From DATJCV01 sp963707665 (GTDB taxonomy: Bacteria > Pseudomonadota > Gammaproteobacteria > Burkholderiales > Burkholderiaceae_D), in assembly GCA_963707665.1 (NCBI GenBank), contig CAVPQU010000002.1, positions 62,001-126,000 on the forward strand: a stretch of DNA of 64,000 nt. Direction: 5' to 3'. The notes under the pieces were generated by a model. The model was not told where the DNA came from. It did not search any database and saw nothing but the letters and a program-made list of their open reading frames with translations. This document shows, one piece after another, positions 45,059-54,109 of this stretch; the first letter of the stretch is position 1; each line of letters begins with the position of its first letter. The translations under genes and the position numbers were made by a program.

Positions 45059-45221
45059 CGACATGGGCAAGTAAAAAGTCAGGCCGGCTAGGATACCCGA
45101 TTGCTCCATTGCGGTGCGGCAAGGGCGTCACAGCGGCCGCGCATAAGCCCTAAAATAGTGTTGCCGCGCCGGCGCCCCGCCTGGCGCATTCCTATTCGTC
45201 CATACACTACCGGGATCCATC

Positions 45222-45905
45222 TTGAGCAATCTGCGCCAACAATTCATCGCCTTTTCCGTCGCCGCCGGCGTGCTGCGCTTCGGTGAGTTCGTGACCAAGG
45301 CCGGGCGCACGTCGCCCTATTTCTTCAATGCCGGCCTGTTCAACGACGGCGCCTCGCTCGGCCGGCTGGCGGATTTCTATGCGCGCACGCTGGCCGCTGC
45401 CGGGCTGGAGTTCGACATGCTGTTCGGTCCCGCCTACAAGGGCATCACGCTGGCTTCGGCCACCGCGGTGGCGCTGGCGCAGCAGGGGCGCAATGTGCCG
45501 TTCGCCTTCAACCGCAAGGAGGCCAAGGATCACGGCGAAGGCGGCAGCGTGGTCGGCGCGCCGCTCGCGGGACGGGTGGTGATCGTGGATGATGTCATCT
45601 CGGCCGGCACCTCGGTGCGCGAATCGGTCGACATCATCCGCGCCGCCGGTGCCACGCCTTGCGCGGTTCTGATCGCGCTCGATCGCATGGAGCGCTCCGG
45701 TCGCGACGAGGCGCTGTCGGCGGCGTCCGCGGTGCAGGAAGTCAGCGCGCTGTACGGCATGCCGGTGATCGCGATCGCCAACCTGGATGATTTGCTGGAA
45801 TACATCGCCGCGGCCGGCGCCGAGGCGCCACTGGCGCAGTTCGGACAAGCGGTGGCGGCTTATCGCCGGCGCTACGGTGTTGCCGAAATGACACAAAAAA
45901 GCTAG
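45222..45905 (+). CDS. pyrE: Orotate phosphoribosyltransferase
   Basis: A 227-residue protein, apparently started by TTG at 45222 (no ATG or GTG gives the full N-terminus LRQQFIAFSVAAGVLRFGEFVTKAGRTSPYFFNAG). The PRPP-binding motif VVIVDDVISAGTSVRES, GPAYKGITLA and FAFNRKEAKDHGEGG (catalytic Lys loop) are all present. It converts orotate and PRPP to OMP in pyrimidine synthesis. The transcript reads towards the GAF-PAS-GGDEF-EAL gene, 118 bases away. Confidence 0.95.
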   Translation: MSNLRQQFIAFSVAAGVLRFGEFVTKAGRTSPYFFNAGLFNDGASLGRLADFYARTLAAAGLEFDMLFGPAYKGITLASATAVALAQQGRNVPFAFNRKEAKDHGEGGSVVGAPLAGRVVIVDDVISAGTSVRESVDIIRAAGATPCAVLIALDRMERSGRDEALSAASAVQEVSALYGMPVIAIANLDDLLEYIAAAGAEAPLAQFGQAVAAYRRRYGVAEMTQKS

Positions 45906-46023
45906 CCAATCGTTGTTGCCTGCCGGGAATCGAGCGGCTAGACTGGGGTTTGACACGACCGTGCGTTTTTGCGCGGCGCAGGCCCGGTATGAGACCGCCG
46001 ATCACCGACCACAGAATAAATAT

Positions 46024-48675
46024 ATGGCACCAATGAAACTGTCCCGCGGCGATCCGGAATGGAGCCACCTGGCGGCGATCTATGCGGTTCTGAGCTCCAC
46101 CAACGAAGCGCTGTTGCGCGCCACCACCAGTGAAGAGCTGTACCAGAAGGTGTGCGAAGCGGCGATTGAGAGTGGCAAGTTTCTGGTCATGGCGGTGGCG
46201 ATTCCGGAGCCTGGTACCGGACACATCCGCATCGTTGCCACCGCCGGCGGGCAGTCCCGCGAGATTGGCGGCGACATCGCGATTTCCGTCACCGATGAGG
46301 TGCCCCAGGGGCAGGGCCTGGTCGGCCTGGCGTTTCGCAACCAGTGCCCCTGTTTCAGCAACGATATCCTGAACGATCCGCGCACTGCACCTTGGCACCA
46401 CATTGCCGCCAGCCAGGGCGTGCAATCCGGCGCCGCAGTGCCGCTGCTGCTGGAACAGCAGACGCTGGGCGTGCTGTTGTTTTATTCGGTCGAGAAAAAT
46501 GCCTTCGATGAAGAAACGCTGAAGCTGATCGAGCGCCTGGCGCGCAACGTCGTCTTCGCGTTGCAAAATTTCTCGCGTGAAAGCGAGCGCAAGGTAGCAG
46601 CGCAGGAGCAGCGCATAGCCGAGGCCAAATACCGCAGGATTCTGGAAACCATCGAAGACGCGTATTACGAGGTCGATCTCAGGGGCAGCATCGTTCTGTG
46701 CAACGGCGCCTTTTGCCGCCTGACCGGCTATTCCGAAAGTGAAATGGCCGGAAAAAATTATCGCGAAATCCAGTCGCCTGGAACTGCGGACCGCGTATTC
46801 GAAAATTTCAATGCCGTTTATCGCACCGGCATTGCGACCCCAAGTTTTGATTGGGACATGCAGCACAAGGCAGGCCATACGGTGGTGGGCGAAGGCTCGG
46901 TGCAACTGGTGCGGGATGCGGCCGGCAAGGCAATCGGCTTTGCCGGCATCCTGCGCGACGTCACTGAACGCCGCAAGATCGAGCAGGCGTTGCGTGACAG
47001 CGAAGCGCGCTTCCGGGCGCTGACCAACCTGTCGTCCGATTGGTATTGGGAACAGGACGCCGAACTGCGCTACACCCGGATGGAAAGCCGGCATGCTACC
47101 AGTAACGCCGTGCAGACCACCTTCGTTGGCAAGCAGCCGTGGGAAACCGAGCTGGAAATGCACGCGCCCGGCGGCTGGGACGCGCATCGGGAGTTGCTGC
47201 TGACGCACCAGCCGTTCCGTGACGCCATCATGTTCCGCCAGCTGGCCAACGACACGCCGTACTACATCAGCGTCAGCGGCGAGCCGGTGTTTGACGGGGA
47301 GCGCAACTTTACCGGCTATCGTGGCGTCTCGCGTGAAATCACCGACCAGAAAATCGCCGAAGCGCGCATCCAGCATCTGGCTACGCACGATAGCCTGACC
47401 GGGCTGCCGAACCGGACGATGTTCAATCAGATGCTGAGCCACGCATTGTCGAGCGCGCAGCGCTACGCACGCATGTGCGCAGTGTTGTTCATCGATCTCG
47501 ATCGCTTCAAGTTCATCAACGACACGCTCGGGCACGTCGCCGGCGATCAGCTATTGCAGGAAATTACCCGCCGCTTCAAGAAAGCGCTGCGCGCCAGCGA
47601 CGTCGTGGCGCGCCTGGGCGGTGACGAATTCGTGGTGCTGATCCCGGAGATGAACGGGCCCGAACAGGCCACAATGGTCGCCCGCAAGCTGCTGTCAGCG
47701 GCGATCAAGCCGGTGGTGCTGCTGGAACGTGAATGTCGGGTCACCGCCAGCATCGGCATCGCGCTGTACCCGGACGACGGCGAGGACGAGCAGACACTGA
47801 TGAAGAATGCCGACATCGCAATGTATTTCGCCAAGAGCGAAGGCAAGAACAATTACCAGTTCTATTCCAACGACATCACCTCGCAGACACTGGAGCGGCT
47901 GACGCTGGAAAACAATCTGCGGCATGCGATGGCCAGAAACGAGTTCACGCTGCATTACCAGGCCAAGCGCGATCTGAAAAAAGGCACGATCACCGGCGTC
48001 GAGGCGCTGTTGCGCTGGGACAATCCGGAACTCGGTTCGGTGTCGCCGGCGCAGTTCATTCCAGTCGCCGAGGAAACCGGCCTGATCGTGCCAATCGGAA
48101 AATGGGTATTACGCACCGCTTGCCTGCAGAATATCGCCTGGCAGCAGCAAGGCTTGCCGGCGATCTGCATGGCAGTCAACCTGTCGGTGCGCCAGTTCAG
48201 CGACGAGGATCTGTTATGCGACTTGGGCGAGATCCTGGCTGAAACCGGCATGGCGCCCGAGCTGCTGGAGCTGGAAATCACGGAAGGCATGGTGATCCAG
48301 AATCCGGCGCAAGCGGTCAAGCTGCTGTCCACCATCAAGGCGCTGGGTGTGCGGCTGGCGATTGATGACTTCGGCACCGGTTATTCGTCGCTTGGCCAGC
48401 TGAAGAACTTCCCGATCGATACGCTGAAGGTGGATCGCTCCTTCATCCGCGATCTGGCCACCAACACTGAAGACAAGGCGATTACCGAAGCGATCATCGC
48501 CATGGGCAAGACACTCTCCCTGACGGTGGTGGCTGAAGGCGTCGAAACCCGGGAGCAGGAAGCCTTCCTGCGCGCACATGCCTGCGACGAGATGCAGGGT
48601 TATTATTTCAGTCGCCCGATTCCGGGCGACGAATTCGCGGAACTGCTGCGCGGTCACGTGCCGCTCCCATTCTAG
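46024..48675 (+). CDS. GAF-PAS-PAS-GGDEF-EAL c-di-GMP protein
   Basis: An 883-residue soluble protein from ATG 46024 (an alternative ATG lies at 46033). Order: GAF domain (residues about 15-180), first PAS (about 195-315, ILETIEDAYYEVDLRGSIVLCNGAF), second PAS (about 325-450, WYWEQDAELRYTRME), GGDEF (HDSLTGLPNRTMF; ARLGGDEFVVL with RASD inhibition site), then EAL (GVEALLRWDNPE, DDFGTGYSSLGQL, VAEGVET). Catalytic residues of both domains are kept, so it may both make and break c-di-GMP. No membrane segment is present. It lies near the oxygen-sensing cyclase gene. Confidence 0.94.
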   Translation: MAPMKLSRGDPEWSHLAAIYAVLSSTNEALLRATTSEELYQKVCEAAIESGKFLVMAVAIPEPGTGHIRIVATAGGQSREIGGDIAISVTDEVPQGQGLVGLAFRNQCPCFSNDILNDPRTAPWHHIAASQGVQSGAAVPLLLEQQTLGVLLFYSVEKNAFDEETLKLIERLARNVVFALQNFSRESERKVAAQEQRIAEAKYRRILETIEDAYYEVDLRGSIVLCNGAFCRLTGYSESEMAGKNYREIQSPGTADRVFENFNAVYRTGIATPSFDWDMQHKAGHTVVGEGSVQLVRDAAGKAIGFAGILRDVTERRKIEQALRDSEARFRALTNLSSDWYWEQDAELRYTRMESRHATSNAVQTTFVGKQPWETELEMHAPGGWDAHRELLLTHQPFRDAIMFRQLANDTPYYISVSGEPVFDGERNFTGYRGVSREITDQKIAEARIQHLATHDSLTGLPNRTMFNQMLSHALSSAQRYARMCAVLFIDLDRFKFINDTLGHVAGDQLLQEITRRFKKALRASDVVARLGGDEFVVLIPEMNGPEQATMVARKLLSAAIKPVVLLERECRVTASIGIALYPDDGEDEQTLMKNADIAMYFAKSEGKNNYQFYSNDITSQTLERLTLENNLRHAMARNEFTLHYQAKRDLKKGTITGVEALLRWDNPELGSVSPAQFIPVAEETGLIVPIGKWVLRTACLQNIAWQQQGLPAICMAVNLSVRQFSDEDLLCDLGEILAETGMAPELLELEITEGMVIQNPAQAVKLLSTIKALGVRLAIDDFGTGYSSLGQLKNFPIDTLKVDRSFIRDLATNTEDKAITEAIIAMGKTLSLTVVAEGVETREQEAFLRAHACDEMQGYYFSRPIPGDEFAELLRGHVPLPF

Positions 48676-48782
48676 CGTTTGCCCAGCGCGGCTGGCGGCC
48701 AGTCGAATGGTGGGTCGACCATGGCGGTGGTGGCGCCGCAGCGGCCCGATCCGGTCAAGGTGGTGTTTCCGGCGGCCTGCGT

Positions 48783-49658
48783 TCAAGCCTTGCGCAACAC
48801 CAGTGCCAGGCCGCCGATGGTGAGACTCATGGCCAGCAGCTCTTTCGCGGCCAGCGGCTCGCCCAGCGCCACGGCGGCGGCCAAGACGCCGACCACTGGC
48901 GTCAGCAGGGTCGCGATCGACGCCGTGGCCGGCGGCAAGCGACGCAGCGCCGCGAACCACGTCAGGTAACACAGCGCCATCGGCACCGCCGCCATGTACG
49001 CCATCAAGGCCCAGCCGGTGGGCGTCAGCGCCGCCAGCCGCGGCTGCTCGAACAACACTCCATACACCAGCATCGGCGTACAGCCCAGCACCAGTTGCCA
49101 GACCACGGCAGTCAACGGCGGCAAGGCCAGCGCGCCCAGGGTGACGGTGCCGAGCGCAAACAGCAGCGCCGCGCCCAGCGCAAACGGGACGCCGGGCCAC
49201 TGCCCGTCAGCCAGCCCCATGCCCGAGCCGCCAAACAGCAGCAGCAAGCCGGCCAGCGCCAGCACCAGTCCGCCTACGCTGCGCGCCGGTGGTCGCTGGC
49301 CCAGCAGCGGCCACGCCAGCAGTGTGGCCCAGACCGGCATGGTATAGACCAGCAAGGCCGCCTGGCCAGCCGCGAGCCATTGCAGCGCCAGCGTCGAAAA
49401 CCCCATCCAGGCAAAGACATTGATGAAGGCGGCCGCCAGCAGCCGGCCATACAGCGCACGCGGTACCGACAGCCGCTCGCCGCGGCGCCATGCCAACAGT
49501 GCCAGCGCCAAGGCGGCCGCCAGGCCGGCGCTGCCGCGCGCGAACAGCGGCGGCCATTGCGTCAGCAGAAATTTCATGACCGGCCAGTTGAAACCCCAGC
49601 CGATGGAAGTGATGAGCAAGCACAGCAAGCCGATTGCGCGTGAGCTGAAGGCGGGCAA
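48783..49658 (-). CDS. EamA/DMT-family transporter
   Basis: About 291 residues with ten membrane helices in two EamA repeats (AIGLLCLLITSIGWGFNWPVMKFLL; second half GALALPPLTAVVWQLVLG and ATASIATLLTPVVGVLAAAVALGEPL). The start is uncertain: the frame is open to ATG 49868, but the first 65 residues there are basic and unlike the family. TTG at 49658 follows GGAA at seven bases and gives a normal length. It probably exports an amino acid or metabolite; the substrate is unknown. It is the second EamA protein in the window, distinct from 18983-19933. Confidence 0.82.
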   Translation of the reverse strand: MPAFSSRAIGLLCLLITSIGWGFNWPVMKFLLTQWPPLFARGSAGLAAALALALLAWRRGERLSVPRALYGRLLAAAFINVFAWMGFSTLALQWLAAGQAALLVYTMPVWATLLAWPLLGQRPPARSVGGLVLALAGLLLLFGGSGMGLADGQWPGVPFALGAALLFALGTVTLGALALPPLTAVVWQLVLGCTPMLVYGVLFEQPRLAALTPTGWALMAYMAAVPMALCYLTWFAALRRLPPATASIATLLTPVVGVLAAAVALGEPLAAKELLAMSLTIGGLALVLRKA

Positions 49659-49876
49659 GGTGAGTTCCGTCAGGTTGGTGGCGATCGGGAGAGGCTGGGT
49701 TTGACCCGATCGGTACTTTTGTTTGTATTGCCGCTGGGTATGGATGGTAGCGCCTGCCGCAAAATGGCGCCGCTGCCGCCGCGCCGGCGCTCGGTTCGAT
49801 TTACGCTTTTCGTTTATCCTTCCATGAAATTGGCAGCAAGGCTTGCTGTCCTCGCCCTTATCGAACAAGGAATTAC

Positions 49877-51466
49877 ATGAGCGATTTGCTCACTCGCCGG
49901 CTGGCCCTGTTGTCGTCGGCCGCCCATCGTCCGCTGCTGGCGCAGGGATTGCGCGGCATCGAACGGGAAACGCTGCGGGTCGACCGCCGCGCCCAACTGG
50001 CATTGACGCCTCATCCGCACGCGCTCGGCGCCGCCCTGACCCACCCGCAAATCACCACCGATTATTCGGAATCGCTGCTGGAATTCATCACTCCGGCCGA
50101 GCCGGACATTGCCGACGCGCTGGCACAGTTGGATGCGATCCATCGTTATGCCTACACTCGGCTGGGCGACGAACTGTTGTGGAGTCAGTCGATGCCGGGG
50201 CCGCTGCCGGCCGAAGCGGACATCCCGATCGCCTGGTACGGCACCTCGCATATCGGCATGCTGAAGCACGTCTACCGGCGCGGGCTGGCGCTACGCTACG
50301 GCAAGAGCATGCAGTGCATCGCCGGCATCCACTACAATTTTTCGCTGGCCGAGCAATTGTGGCGCGTGCTGCAGCAGGCCGAGCAGGGAGCTGGCACGGC
50401 GCTGGAGTTCCAGTCGGAAAGCTATATCGCGCTGATCCGCAATTTCCATCGCTATAGCTGGCTCTTGATGTACCTGTTCGGCGCGTCGCCGGCCATGACG
50501 GCCGGGTTCTTGCATGAGCCGGTACCGGAGCTGCAGCCGTTGTCGGCCGATACCCTGTATCTGCCGCATGCGACCAGCCTGCGCATGAGCGATTTCGGCT
50601 ACAAGAACAATGCGCAGGCCGGCCTGATGCCACCCTACAACACGCTGCGCGGCTATATGACCAGCTTGGCGCGCGCGGTGCGCCAACCGTATCCGCCGTA
50701 CGAAAAACTGGGCGTGCGGCGCGACGGCGAATGGGTGCAGTTGAATACCAATCTGCTGCAAATCGAAAACGAGTTCTATGCCACGATCCGGCCCAAGCGC
50801 GTGATTCGCAGCGGCGAACGGCCGCTGGAAGCGCTGTGCGCACGCGGCGTCCAGTACATTGAAGTGCGCTGTCTGGATGTCGATCCGTTTCATCCGCTCG
50901 GTATCGGGTTGGAAGCGGGGCGTTTCCTGGATGCCTTCCTGCTGTTTTGCGCGCTCGACCACAGCGCCCAGACCGATGAAGCGGAACAGCGGGAGAGTGG
51001 CCAGAATTTCGCCGCTACCGTCAAGCGCGGCCGCCAGCCGGGCCTGCTGCTGCAGCGGCAGGGCGCGAAGATCGGTTTGCGCGAGTGGGGGCTGGAGCTG
51101 ATGCAGCAAATCGGCGCTACCGCCGCCGTGCTGGATGCGCAGCGGGGCGGCGACGACCATGCGCGCGCCCTGCAGGCGCAAGCGGCCAAACTGCAGGATG
51201 TGGCGCTGACGCCATCAGCGCAGGTGCTGGCGGCGCTGGATCGGCATGATGGCTCGTTTCCAGCCTTTGCGCTGGCCCAGAGCGAGGCGCATGCGGCGAA
51301 TTTCCGCAGCCGCGCGCTCAGCGCTAACGAGGAAGCGCGCTTTGCCGAGCTAGGCCAACTGTCTCTGGCAGAGCAGGAACGGATGGAACAGGCGGACGCC
51401 AACAGCAGTTTCGACGACTACATCCTCGCCTACCGTGAACGCACACCGGCGCAGCTGTGTGAGTGA
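49877..51466 (+). CDS. gshA: Glutamate-cysteine ligase, E. coli (class 1) type
   Basis: A 529-residue protein near the usual length for GshA of E. coli. Blocks are LAQGLRGIERETLRVDRRAQLALTPHP, ITTDYSESLLEFITP (Glu/ATP site), IPIAWYGTSHIGMLKHVYRRGLALRYGKSMQCIAGIHYNFSLAE, FGYKNNAQAGLMPPYNTL and YIEVRCLDVDPFHPLGI. These match class 1 GshA throughout. It makes gamma-glutamylcysteine, the same reaction as the unrelated enzyme at 25135-26433. It is monocistronic. Whether both are active, or one has taken another role such as different amino acids, cannot be told from sequence. Confidence 0.93.
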   Translation: MSDLLTRRLALLSSAAHRPLLAQGLRGIERETLRVDRRAQLALTPHPHALGAALTHPQITTDYSESLLEFITPAEPDIADALAQLDAIHRYAYTRLGDELLWSQSMPGPLPAEADIPIAWYGTSHIGMLKHVYRRGLALRYGKSMQCIAGIHYNFSLAEQLWRVLQQAEQGAGTALEFQSESYIALIRNFHRYSWLLMYLFGASPAMTAGFLHEPVPELQPLSADTLYLPHATSLRMSDFGYKNNAQAGLMPPYNTLRGYMTSLARAVRQPYPPYEKLGVRRDGEWVQLNTNLLQIENEFYATIRPKRVIRSGERPLEALCARGVQYIEVRCLDVDPFHPLGIGLEAGRFLDAFLLFCALDHSAQTDEAEQRESGQNFAATVKRGRQPGLLLQRQGAKIGLREWGLELMQQIGATAAVLDAQRGGDDHARALQAQAAKLQDVALTPSAQVLAALDRHDGSFPAFALAQSEAHAANFRSRALSANEEARFAELGQLSLAEQERMEQADANSSFDDYILAYRERTPAQLCE

Positions 51467-51606
51467 CGGGTGCATTTACCGAGCCGGGCACGGCTCAGGT
51501 GGCAAATGAATCCTCTGTCATTTCATATACTCCATATGCCTTGGCGTTTTTTCTGGCGCCATAAATAAGAAGTTAGGGCATACTCCGGATTTTTCTGAAG
51601 CCGGAC
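51467..51606. other. Convergent spacer with two CATACTCC-type motifs
   Basis: CATATACTCCATATG at 51524-51538 forms a small inverted repeat (CATAT / ATATG) with ACTCC in the loop, and GGCATACTCCGG follows at 51577-51588. A GGCG...CGCC hairpin with a T-run (51543-51560) lies between. These two motifs, in the same direction 54 bases apart around a hairpin, resemble the layout at 5860-5921. Confidence 0.45.
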
Positions 51607-52086
51607 TTAACTTTGGAACAATCCCGATTGGAGCAGCTTGTAGTAATGCTCGATTTCGATCGGCTCTTTCAGAAGCGTATAGAAGCGTGGCTTGTCGCCG
51701 ATGCGTTGCATGATGCGTTCGACGATCAGGCTGCGTGCTGCACTATTGAAGCGATACTGCCGATCACCCAGAAACACCGGATGTTGCTGGTAGACGGCGA
51801 GACGATCAAAGACTCCGTCGTCGTTCAGTTGATAACCCCGCTTCAACAAGGCCTGACGCAATAATGAATAGCGTGTGGTCAGGAAATTTCCCTTGTTGTA
51901 GAAAAATTTGACGTGGCCTGGCCCCAGACAAAATTGGGCGGGGATGGCGGCCATTACCGTCTCAGGCGATTTTCCGGACAAGGATTTCAGCAAGCTTGTC
52001 GGGATGCGCCGCATTTCCCGATACTCGGCAAACAGATGCTGATCGGTCAAGAGCGCGGGCGACAGGTCGACATTGATGCGAGTCAT
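51607..52086 (-). CDS. T4 endonuclease V-like pyrimidine dimer DNA glycosylase
   Basis: A 159-residue protein opening MTRINVDLSPALLTDQHLFAEYREMRRIP. T4 endonuclease V (DenV) begins [26 protein letters not shown]: the catalytic N-terminal Thr2, Arg3, His, Arg and Glu (His17, Arg23, Glu24 here) are all kept, with one extra residue in between. The GPGHVKFFYNKGNFLTTRYSLL and ALLKRGYQL blocks also fit. It should cut UV-induced pyrimidine dimers by a glycosylase/AP-lyase mechanism. It lies 40 bases behind gatB on the same strand, so it may be co-transcribed with the gat genes. Such genes are patchily distributed, suggesting transfer. Confidence 0.92.
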   Translation of the reverse strand: MTRINVDLSPALLTDQHLFAEYREMRRIPTSLLKSLSGKSPETVMAAIPAQFCLGPGHVKFFYNKGNFLTTRYSLLRQALLKRGYQLNDDGVFDRLAVYQQHPVFLGDRQYRFNSAARSLIVERIMQRIGDKPRFYTLLKEPIEIEHYYKLLQSGLFQS

Positions 52087-52125
52087 GCTGCGGCGCCCGG
52101 CGTTGAATGGGGTTTGCGTTGGGCG

Positions 52126-53586
52126 TTAGCCGGCCAGCTTCTGTTTCAGCAGCTCGGTCAATTGCGCCGGATTGGCCTTGCCCTTGGTGGCTTTCATCGC
52201 CTGGCCGATCAGCGCGTTGAAGGCCTTTTCCTTGCCGGCGCGGAATTCCTCCACCGACTTCGGGTTGGCCGCCAACACCTCATCGACGATTTTTTCCAGC
52301 GCGCCGGTATCTGAAATCTGCTTTAGGCCCTTGGCTTCGATGATGTCGTCGGCCAGGGTCGGCGCCGTCGACTGCGCTTCCCACATCGCGCCAAATACCT
52401 CCTTGGCGATCTTGTTTGAAATCGTGCCATCGGCGATCCGCTGCAGCAATAGCGCCAGCTGTTGCGCCGAGACCGGGGCGGCGGCGATATCAACGCCGGC
52501 ACGGTTCAAGGTCGACGCGACGTCGCCCATCAGCCAGTTGGCGGCGGTTTTCGCCTGTTCGCGGCCAGCGCTGGCGACGGTTGCTTCGAAATAGCCGGCC
52601 ATCGCCTTCGATTGCGTCAGCACCGCGGCATCGTATTCGGGCAGGCCGTAGTCGCGCACGAAGCGCTCGCGCATCGCATCCGGCAGTTCCGGCATCGCGG
52701 CGCGCACCCGTGCAATCCATTCCGGCGCGATCACCAGCGGCGGCAAGTCGGGGTCGGGAAAATAGCGGTAATCCTGCGAGTCTTCCTTGCTGCGCATGGA
52801 ACGGGTTTCTTTCTTGTCCGGGTCGTACAGGCGCGTCGCCTGCAGCACGCGGCCACCGTCCTCGATCAGCTCGATCTGGCGCCGTACTTCATAGTTGATC
52901 GCGTCTTCCATGAAGCGAAACGAGTTCAGGTTCTTGATTTCGCAGCGGGTGCCGTATTCTTTCTGCCCCAGCGGCCGCACCGAGACGTTGGCGTCACAGC
53001 GGAACGAACCTTCCTGCATGTTGCCGTCGCAAATGCCAAGCCACATCACCAGCGAATGCAAGGCCTTGGCGTAGGCTACCGCTTCCGCCGCGCTGCGCAT
53101 GTCGGGTTCGGTAACAATTTCCAGCAAGGGCGTGCCGGCGCGATTCAGGTCGATCCCGGTCATGCCTTGATAATCCTCGTGCAGCGACTTGCCGGCGTCT
53201 TCCTCCAGGTGTGCGCGCGTGAGCGCCACGGTTTTCACGGTCGGCTTGCCGTCTTGTTCCAGCAGGAATGAAACGCGGCCGCCTTGCACCACCGGCAGCT
53301 CGAACTGGCTGATCTGGTAGCCCTTCGGCAAATCCGGATAAAAATAATTCTTGCGCGCAAACACCGAGCGCGGCGCGATGGTGGCGCCGATCGCCAGGCC
53401 GAACTGGATCGCGCGTTCAACCGCACCCTTGTTCATGACCGGCAAGACGCCAGGCAGCGCCAAGTCGACCGCGCTGGCCTGCGTGTTCGGCTCGGCACCG
53501 AACCGGGTCGAGGCGCCGCTGAATATCTTGGATTGGGTCGTGAGCTGCGCGTGCGTTTCCAGACCGATGACAACTTCCCACTGCAT
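52126..53586 (-). CDS. gatB: Asp-tRNA(Asn)/Glu-tRNA(Gln) amidotransferase subunit B
   Basis: A 486-residue protein from ATG 53586 with GGGGA five bases upstream. Blocks are WEVVIGLETHAQL, KNYFYPDLPKGYQISQF, GKSLHEDYQGMTGIDLNRAGTPLLEIVTEPDMRS, RCDANVSVRP and RYFPDPDLPPL, with the C-terminal YqeY-like tail (FGAMWEAQS, NALIGQAMKATKGKANP). It is the tRNA-binding kinase subunit that activates the misacylated Glu or Asp before amidation. A small Cys-rich exported protein gene separates it from gatA. Confidence 0.96.
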   Translation of the reverse strand: MQWEVVIGLETHAQLTTQSKIFSGASTRFGAEPNTQASAVDLALPGVLPVMNKGAVERAIQFGLAIGATIAPRSVFARKNYFYPDLPKGYQISQFELPVVQGGRVSFLLEQDGKPTVKTVALTRAHLEEDAGKSLHEDYQGMTGIDLNRAGTPLLEIVTEPDMRSAAEAVAYAKALHSLVMWLGICDGNMQEGSFRCDANVSVRPLGQKEYGTRCEIKNLNSFRFMEDAINYEVRRQIELIEDGGRVLQATRLYDPDKKETRSMRSKEDSQDYRYFPDPDLPPLVIAPEWIARVRAAMPELPDAMRERFVRDYGLPEYDAAVLTQSKAMAGYFEATVASAGREQAKTAANWLMGDVASTLNRAGVDIAAAPVSAQQLALLLQRIADGTISNKIAKEVFGAMWEAQSTAPTLADDIIEAKGLKQISDTGALEKIVDEVLAANPKSVEEFRAGKEKAFNALIGQAMKATKGKANPAQLTELLKQKLAG

Positions 53587-53605
53587 GATTTCCCCGCTTG
53601 CTGTT

Positions 53606-54109
53606 TTATTCAACGTAATGGCACTTGCCGGTTTTCAGATCGACCGACAGCTGCGTGAAATTGGCGCGCGACCCGCACAGGGCAGGGCAACTCGGCGTTA
53701 CGTTCAAGGTAGAGCCCTCGCGCTCCAGCCGGATGCTGCAATTCAGGCCGCGATCGAAGTTATAACCGCGCCGCTCACGCGCGGCACGTGCGTCTTGCAA
53801 GCCAATGCGCCAGGCATCGCGGCCGATTCCCTGCATCAGTTCGGCTTGCAAACCGTCGCTGTCGTCGATGCTGCAGTCAAAGCCATGGGTGGACCGAAAC
53901 AGCGCCGATTCCCAGCGAAAGGACTTGATCCGATCGCCATCCAGATGCGCTTCGCCGGTGTCGCTGTACGTGACCTGCTCGCCGTTTTCATCCTGCGTGG
54001 CACTGCAGGAAAAGCGCGTATCCAGCTGCTGCGCCCAGCCGGGGGCCGCTGCCAACGTCAGCAGTGTGGCATGGAGCAGAAGCGCAAGAAGGCGGTGGCT
54101 GTGTTTCAT
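53606..54109 (-). CDS. Exported Cys-rich hypothetical protein inside the gat operon
   Basis: A 167-residue protein whose ATG overlaps the gatA stop (ATGA). A clear signal peptide (MKHSHRLLALLLHATLLTLAAAPGWAQ) leads a mature part of about 140 residues with six cysteines (RFSCSAT, FDCSID, LNCSIR, SCPALCGS, GKCHYVE), probably forming three disulfides. No known domain recognised. Its place between gatA and gatB makes it tightly co-expressed with translation genes, for which a periplasmic partner is unexpected. Function unknown. Confidence 0.75.
   Translation of the reverse strand: MKHSHRLLALLLHATLLTLAAAPGWAQQLDTRFSCSATQDENGEQVTYSDTGEAHLDGDRIKSFRWESALFRSTHGFDCSIDDSDGLQAELMQGIGRDAWRIGLQDARAARERRGYNFDRGLNCSIRLEREGSTLNVTPSCPALCGSRANFTQLSVDLKTGKCHYVE

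Noticed and set aside
45742..47535. 597-codon open frame on the minus strand opposite pyrE and the GGDEF-EAL gene
   Set aside because: It is a mirror frame of GC-rich genes: Arg/His/Gln-rich translation, no known motif, while the plus strand carries complete conserved domains.
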